In this document: one piece after another, positions 60,148 through 64,000 of the stretch
Layout of the letters: each line of letters begins with the position of its first letter
Numbering within the stretch: position 1 is the first letter of the stretch
NCBI GenBank assembly: GCA_003712165.1
Contig: RHLH01000001.1
Location: 1,240,001 to 1,304,000 of the forward strand
Direction of reading: 5' to 3'
Source: Phycisphaera sp.
Lineage (GTDB): Bacteria > Planctomycetota > Phycisphaerae > Phycisphaerales > UBA1924
Length of the DNA stretch: 64,000 nt
The notes under the pieces: model-generated
Database searches by the model: none
The model's input: the letters and a program-made list of their open reading frames with translations, nothing else
Told to the model about the DNA's origin: nothing
Made by a program: the position numbers and the translations under genes

Positions 60148-61257
60148 TCAGCTCGGATTCTGACCGTTCTGGCCGTCCTTCTGGTCATGCCCCGAGATCG
60201 CCCTGCGCATCGAGGTATCGGCCTCGATATTGCGCAAACGCTGGTAGTCCATGATGCCCAGGTTGCCGCTGCGGAACGCCTCGGCCATCGCCTTAGGAAC
60301 CTCGGCCTCGGCGAGCACGACGAACGCGCGGTTCTTCTCGATCTCCGCCTTGTTCTCCTGCTCCTGAGCGATAGCCATCGCGCGCCGCTTCTCAGCCAGT
60401 GCCTGCGCGACCTTCTTGTCCGCCTCGGCCTGATCCTCCTGAAGTTTCGCGCCGATGTTGTCGCCGACGTCGACGTCTGCGATATCGATCGACAGGATCT
60501 CGTACGCCGTCCCCGAGTCCAGCCCTCGCTCCATCACTTTCTTGGAGATCGCGTCGGGGTTCTCGAGCACGGCCTTGTGCGATTCGGCAGAACCGATCGA
60601 AGAAACAATGCCCTCGCCGACACGCGCGACGACCGTTTCCTCCGTTGCACCACCGACGAGCTGCGAGAGGTTCGTTCGCACGGTCACGCGTGCACGGGCT
60701 TTGAGTTGGATGCCGTCTTTGGCGACCGCATCAATTGTTGCACGCCCGAGTGTCGGGTTCGGGCAGTCGATGACCTTCGGGTTCACACTCGTGTTCACCG
60801 CGTCAAAGATGTCGCGGCCTGCGAGATCGATCGCGCAGGCGGTGTTCCAATCCAGATCGATCCGGGCTTTCTTGGCGGCGATGAGTGCGCTCACGACATT
60901 CTTTACTCGCCCACCTGAAAGCAGGTGCTCCTCGAGTTGCGGTGTGTTGACGTCGAGACCCGCCTGAACAGCTCGGATCCGATTAAGCACAATCACCCGC
61001 GGATCGATTTTGCGGAATCGCATGCGGATGATGTCCAGAATCGAGACGCTTGCGTTTGATGTCAGAGCCTGGATGTAGAGCTGGATGTAGTTCCCAAGGA
61101 CGATCAAGATGATCAGCAGGAACAACGCCGCGATACCGATGACGACCCACCCCCACATGGGCATTCCGCCGCCGCCGCCGCCGCCGGCTTGTGCGAGTGA
61201 TTGAGCAGCTGGTGAAAGCACAAGAACCGAGGCAGTATGCAGTCGGGCTGTACGCAT
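60148..61257 (-). CDS. floA: Flotillin-like protein FloA
   Basis: FloA organises membrane microdomains. About 369 residues: an N-terminal signal/leader and Gly-rich segment ([13 protein letters not shown]), membrane helix [21 protein letters not shown], then the SPFH-like core with [75 protein letters not shown] and a coiled-coil ([41 protein letters not shown]). Length and motifs fit the YqfA/UPF0365 family. It is downstream of two nfeD genes on the same strand, the standard partnership. ATG 61257 or 61275 are the possible starts. Confidence 0.94.
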   Translation of the reverse strand: MRTARLHTASVLVLSPAAQSLAQAGGGGGGGMPMWGWVVIGIAALFLLIILIVLGNYIQLYIQALTSNASVSILDIIRMRFRKIDPRVIVLNRIRAVQAGLDVNTPQLEEHLLSGGRVKNVVSALIAAKKARIDLDWNTACAIDLAGRDIFDAVNTSVNPKVIDCPNPTLGRATIDAVAKDGIQLKARARVTVRTNLSQLVGGATEETVVARVGEGIVSSIGSAESHKAVLENPDAISKKVMERGLDSGTAYEILSIDIADVDVGDNIGAKLQEDQAEADKKVAQALAEKRRAMAIAQEQENKAEIEKNRAFVVLAEAEVPKAMAEAFRSGNLGIMDYQRLRNIEADTSMRRAISGHDQKDGQNGQNPS

Positions 61258-61339
61258 GAGGTCGCATTCCTTCATGACAAGGTATTCAGTGCAGAATCTA
61301 CAGGAGTATACGCGATTCGAAGTACCTTTTAGTGGCTAT

Positions 61340-61846
61340 CTAGACAGGCCTGACCTTGATCTGAGCGTTGACAACTTGTGTGACACGGATGCGTTGGCCT
61401 CGCTCAATCGCAACCCCCTCGGCCAGTGCCTGGTACGTTTGGCCGTCGATCTCGATCGAGCCGACTGGTCGAAGCGGTGAGCGAGCGACACCCACTGTGC
61501 CTATCAGAGCCATGAGCTCGTCGTGCTCAGCCCGCTCGAGTTCGTATTCTCTCTGCTCCTCGCGCTCATCTGGGATGCCCATCATTTTGCGGCCTACCGA
61601 TGTGTTTGGCATCACCTTGACCCATACCGCAAAGGTGCTCGGGAAGACAATGAGAAGCATGAGCGTGCCCGAAACACCCCAGAGTGTGCCGCCTTCTTTC
61701 ATCATGAAGAGGCATACGACGCCAGCAATCCCGACAACACCGCTGACAAGAGCGATCACACCCCCGGAGGGGATGATCACCTCAAGAGCAAGCAGGAAGA
61801 CCGCTAGTGCGAGCAGGCCAAGTCCCCAGATAAGCATCGGATCCAT
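61340..61846 (-). CDS. Short NfeD-like membrane protein
   Basis: A 168-residue protein with three to four membrane helices (LIWGLGLLALAVFLLALEVIIP, VIALVSGVVGIAGVVCLFMM, SGTLMLLIVFPSTFAVWVKVM) and a C-terminal OB-fold NfeD domain (LIGTVGVARSPLRPVGSIEIDGQTYQALAEG). It represents the short NfeD1b form without the protease domain. Its start codon shares a base with the stop of the large nfeD gene (TGATG), so the two are coupled, and floA follows 82 bases downstream. Together they form a flotillin-NfeD microdomain unit. Confidence 0.88.
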   Translation of the reverse strand: MDPMLIWGLGLLALAVFLLALEVIIPSGGVIALVSGVVGIAGVVCLFMMKEGGTLWGVSGTLMLLIVFPSTFAVWVKVMPNTSVGRKMMGIPDEREEQREYELERAEHDELMALIGTVGVARSPLRPVGSIEIDGQTYQALAEGVAIERGQRIRVTQVVNAQIKVRPV

Positions 61847-63693
61847 CAGGTCTCTTCCCTCGCTGGGGTGTCAGGATTGTCATTGTTGATCGGCTCGACC
61901 ACGACCTGCCAAGTTGTTACGCGGGTGACAAGCACTGGTGTTTTCGGATCGATGTAACCCGACCCAGAAAGCGCGTCATAAAGTGTGCCCTCGATATCTA
62001 CTTTGCCCGATGGGCGCAAAGGTGTGGCGGTCACACCAGACGTGCCAACCAGTAGCGCAAGGTCTGTTGACTCTCCCATCGCCTCGACGAGCCCGATGCC
62101 GGTGTTGCTCTCGACCTGGTCGGGGCGCAGCGTGAGCCTGTTGAGCACAGGCAGTGATCCGAAGTACTTCACAACGACAAACATCCCACCGCCAGCGGTG
62201 GCCATCGCGAGCGCGACCATGACCACGGCTCGCGACAGGTCGGTCTGGCCCGCGGGTGTACTCGGAAACACTCCGCTGCTGGCGCTGACGAAGGCCATCA
62301 CCAGGCCTCCAAACAGCAGGACCAATCCCGATATCCCGAACACGCCAAAGCCAGGCACGATGAAGATCTCGATCAGGATGAGCAGGATCCCCGATGCGAT
62401 GGCGATCAGCTCCCACCAGCCGGCAAGGCCAAGCATCCAGGCAGGAGCCATGACCAGCAGCAGCGCGATACACGCCACAACGCTCGGCACGATGAGTCCT
62501 GGGCTCACCATCTCGATGAAAAGCGCGAGCAGAAAGACAGCAATCAGGATCATCCGGACCCACATGTTCGAGAGCACCTTGACGATACGCTCAGAGACAG
62601 TCGTGTTGATCCTGATCACTTCTTTGGCGCCGAAGTACGCCTTGAGATTATCTTCACTGTTGATGTTGCGGGTCGCGAACTTGTAGGTCAGCATCTCGTT
62701 CTTGCTCATGACGATCGGGCCGCTGCCGTTGGTTAGATAGCGGACCACGCGCCATTTCCCGGCGTCGTCGCTCGTGAGCACCGGACGCTCAGAGATCGAC
62801 GCGAGCATGTCGAGATCCTGTGACGATGCGGCCGATGTCTCGCCAGAAAGCTGAGGTGATAGGTCGCGCAAAGCTGGCGTCGCCGGGCGGAACTCGGTGT
62901 CGCCGGTAGGCGTTTCGACGCTATTGCTTTCGGAGTCGGGGACTAGCCCTGAGAGTCCCGCAGCTGATGCGCCGACGATCGCTGGTGATCCTCGAGGTGG
63001 TTCCTGCCCCGGAAAGAGCATCCTGAACTCGGCTTCGTTGATCGCGAGCATCCGGGGTTGTTGACCAGTTTCCGGCGCGATCTCCTCGATCCACCAGAGC
63101 TCGACCTTATCGATCACGATTGCCTGAACGATGAATTCGTCCCAGCCGCGTGTTCGCGCAGAATCAACGACCTCTGCGAGCACGGGCGGCACCTGCTTTT
63201 TGCGGAGTTCACCCTGAGTCGCTACATCAACCCCGCCGGGCCCGATCAGGACCGGGAGGGCATCTCCCATGCGCGCCTCGTTGGCAACGACAATCTCGCG
63301 ACAGGCCAGCGCGATGATCGCGCCGCCGCTGTACGCCTCGGGGTTGATCCACGCCACGGTGTTGGGAACGGACGAGCCCTTGATCGCGGCGCAGATCTCC
63401 AAAACCGCGGGCACCTCGCCACCAGGGGTGTTGATATCGAACACGAGCGCCTGCGCACCGCCCTCGATCGCCAGCGCCATCCTGCGTTTCACGCTGAATG
63501 CTGTGACCCTGTCGATCGGCTCATGGATCGGGATGATCGCGACGCGATCGGCTTGGCGGTTCGCAGCAACCGCAACGGGTGTGACCTGGGCGAGTGCAGT
63601 CGGAGCTGTCAGTACAGACAACAACCCCAGCACACAGGCCAACAGGCAACTGACAATCTCACCCCGCTCAATCCGTTGAGCATTCCGCATCAT
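61846..63693 (-). CDS. NfeD1a with N-terminal ClpP-like serine protease domain
   Basis: A 615-residue exported, membrane-bound protein. Signal VLGLLSVLTAPTALA. A ClpP/SppA-like domain at about residues 55-230 (IIPIHEPIDRVTAFSVKRRMALAIEGGAQALVFDINTPGGEV, WINPEAYSGGAIIALACREIVVANEARMGDALPVL) contains the nucleophile Ser in YSGGAII. A linker, then several transmembrane helices (LIAVFLLALFIEMVSPGLIVPSVVACIALLLVMAPAWML) and a C-terminal OB-fold (GVTATPLRPSGKVDIEGTLYDALSGSG). These enzymes cleave stomatin/flotillin-type partners. ATG 63693 is chosen; the TTG upstream is unlikely. It heads the nfeD-nfeD-floA unit. Confidence 0.9.
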   Translation of the reverse strand: MMRNAQRIERGEIVSCLLACVLGLLSVLTAPTALAQVTPVAVAANRQADRVAIIPIHEPIDRVTAFSVKRRMALAIEGGAQALVFDINTPGGEVPAVLEICAAIKGSSVPNTVAWINPEAYSGGAIIALACREIVVANEARMGDALPVLIGPGGVDVATQGELRKKQVPPVLAEVVDSARTRGWDEFIVQAIVIDKVELWWIEEIAPETGQQPRMLAINEAEFRMLFPGQEPPRGSPAIVGASAAGLSGLVPDSESNSVETPTGDTEFRPATPALRDLSPQLSGETSAASSQDLDMLASISERPVLTSDDAGKWRVVRYLTNGSGPIVMSKNEMLTYKFATRNINSEDNLKAYFGAKEVIRINTTVSERIVKVLSNMWVRMILIAVFLLALFIEMVSPGLIVPSVVACIALLLVMAPAWMLGLAGWWELIAIASGILLILIEIFIVPGFGVFGISGLVLLFGGLVMAFVSASSGVFPSTPAGQTDLSRAVVMVALAMATAGGGMFVVVKYFGSLPVLNRLTLRPDQVESNTGIGLVEAMGESTDLALLVGTSGVTATPLRPSGKVDIEGTLYDALSGSGYIDPKTPVLVTRVTTWQVVVEPINNDNPDTPAREET

Positions 63694-63736
63694 GTCCAAG
63701 TATACGACGAACTCCCTGAATCACGTTCCATGGGCC

Positions 63737-63976
63737 CTAGATCAGCCCTGTCAGGTCTGCACGGGGGTGAGCGGGGGGGTCGAACTGCTCCTCGACGCTC
63801 CAGGTCATCTCGTCGCCCCTGCAGTCCACGTGGACCGCGAAGAACCCCGGCCTGCCGTCGGGCCCCGTCGCTTCATGGCGACGCACGAGTGGCCAGATGA
63901 CCTTGCGATCCGTTTCAGGGAGCTTCAGAGAATCCAGTTCCTCGGGCGCGTGCCACTCGAGCCGGCCCTCATCCAT
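63737..63976 (-). CDS. Small hypothetical protein, possibly truncated by the window edge
   Basis: A 79-residue reading from ATG 63976, rich in charged residues (MDEGRLEWHAPEELDSLKLPETDRKVIWPLVRRHEATGP), ending FFAVHVDCRGDEMTWSVEEQFDPPAHPRADLTGLI. The frame has no stop before the window end at 64000, so the gene may start outside. I do not recognise it. No signal or membrane segment. Confidence 0.5.
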   Translation of the reverse strand: MDEGRLEWHAPEELDSLKLPETDRKVIWPLVRRHEATGPDGRPGFFAVHVDCRGDEMTWSVEEQFDPPAHPRADLTGLI

Positions 63977-64000
63977 GTCGTGGGGTTCCAACTCGACTGC

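Overview
The window looks like chromosomal DNA of a high-GC planctomycete, most probably of the class Phycisphaerae. This is inferred from family content, not from a marker-gene tree. The signs are a secreted protein ending in two dockerin repeats of the planctomycete '[11 protein letters not shown]' type, a pseudopilin with the [24 protein letters not shown] start, FloA/NfeD membrane-microdomain genes, DUF255 and DUF368 proteins, and a PurL carrying PurS-like sequence at its N-terminus. Genes are packed tightly. Many neighbours overlap by 4 bases (ATGA/GTGA), and convergent pairs overlap by up to about 38 bases. No stretch over 300 bases lacks a gene; the largest gaps are 10455-10720 (the rpsA leader) and 9862-10082. 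I recognised no tRNA, rRNA, CRISPR array, insertion sequence or phage gene.

Layout. 1-10 kb: small housekeeping and hypothetical genes (Lon-N domain protein, YhaM-like HD exonuclease, queF, nfo, an ECF sigma factor with a small membrane partner, an SDR enzyme, one AT-rich foreign-looking gene, gdhA with a clear terminator). 10-19 kb: a receiver-like protein, rpsA with a good promoter and long leader, a P450, a large secreted hypothetical protein, and gyrA. 19-24 kb: a STAS protein, a TrkA-C membrane protein overlapped by a LolD/MacB-type ATPase, a SpoIIE-type phosphatase, a DUF192 protein, gluQ and pterin dehydratase. 24-36 kb: HNH nuclease, purH, a PQQ-propeller lipoprotein, ribE, ruvC, a sigma-54 activator, a Fur-box-like palindrome in front of a dockerin protein plus pseudopilin pair, purL, rnhA. 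36-43 kb: an apparent type IV pilus operon (pilT, pilC, pseudopilin, a 969-residue PilX-like protein rich in Asp/Gly calcium-type repeats, pseudopilin). 43-64 kb: nnrD, a transglutaminase-like protein, tatD, lgt, a Y-family polymerase, DUF368, galE, a hydrolase-like lipoprotein, DUF255 protein, truD, bifunctional nuclease, ExbD, TlpA-like protein, TonB-like protein, BamE-like lipoprotein, floA and two nfeD genes.

How the genes work together. Purine synthesis (purH, purL), queuosine synthesis and use (queF, gluQ), envelope lipid and lipoprotein handling (lgt, DUF368, galE, several lipoproteins) and nucleic-acid repair (nfo, ruvC, Y-polymerase, tatD, rnhA) are each represented by scattered single genes. 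The most system-like units are the pilT-to-pseudopilin operon (36.0-42.7 kb), the putatively iron-regulated dockerin/pseudopilin pair (30.6-32.4 kb), the ECF sigma factor with its overlapping membrane partner, and nfeD-nfeD-floA. The two secretion/pilus-related loci are the best candidates for undescribed biology.
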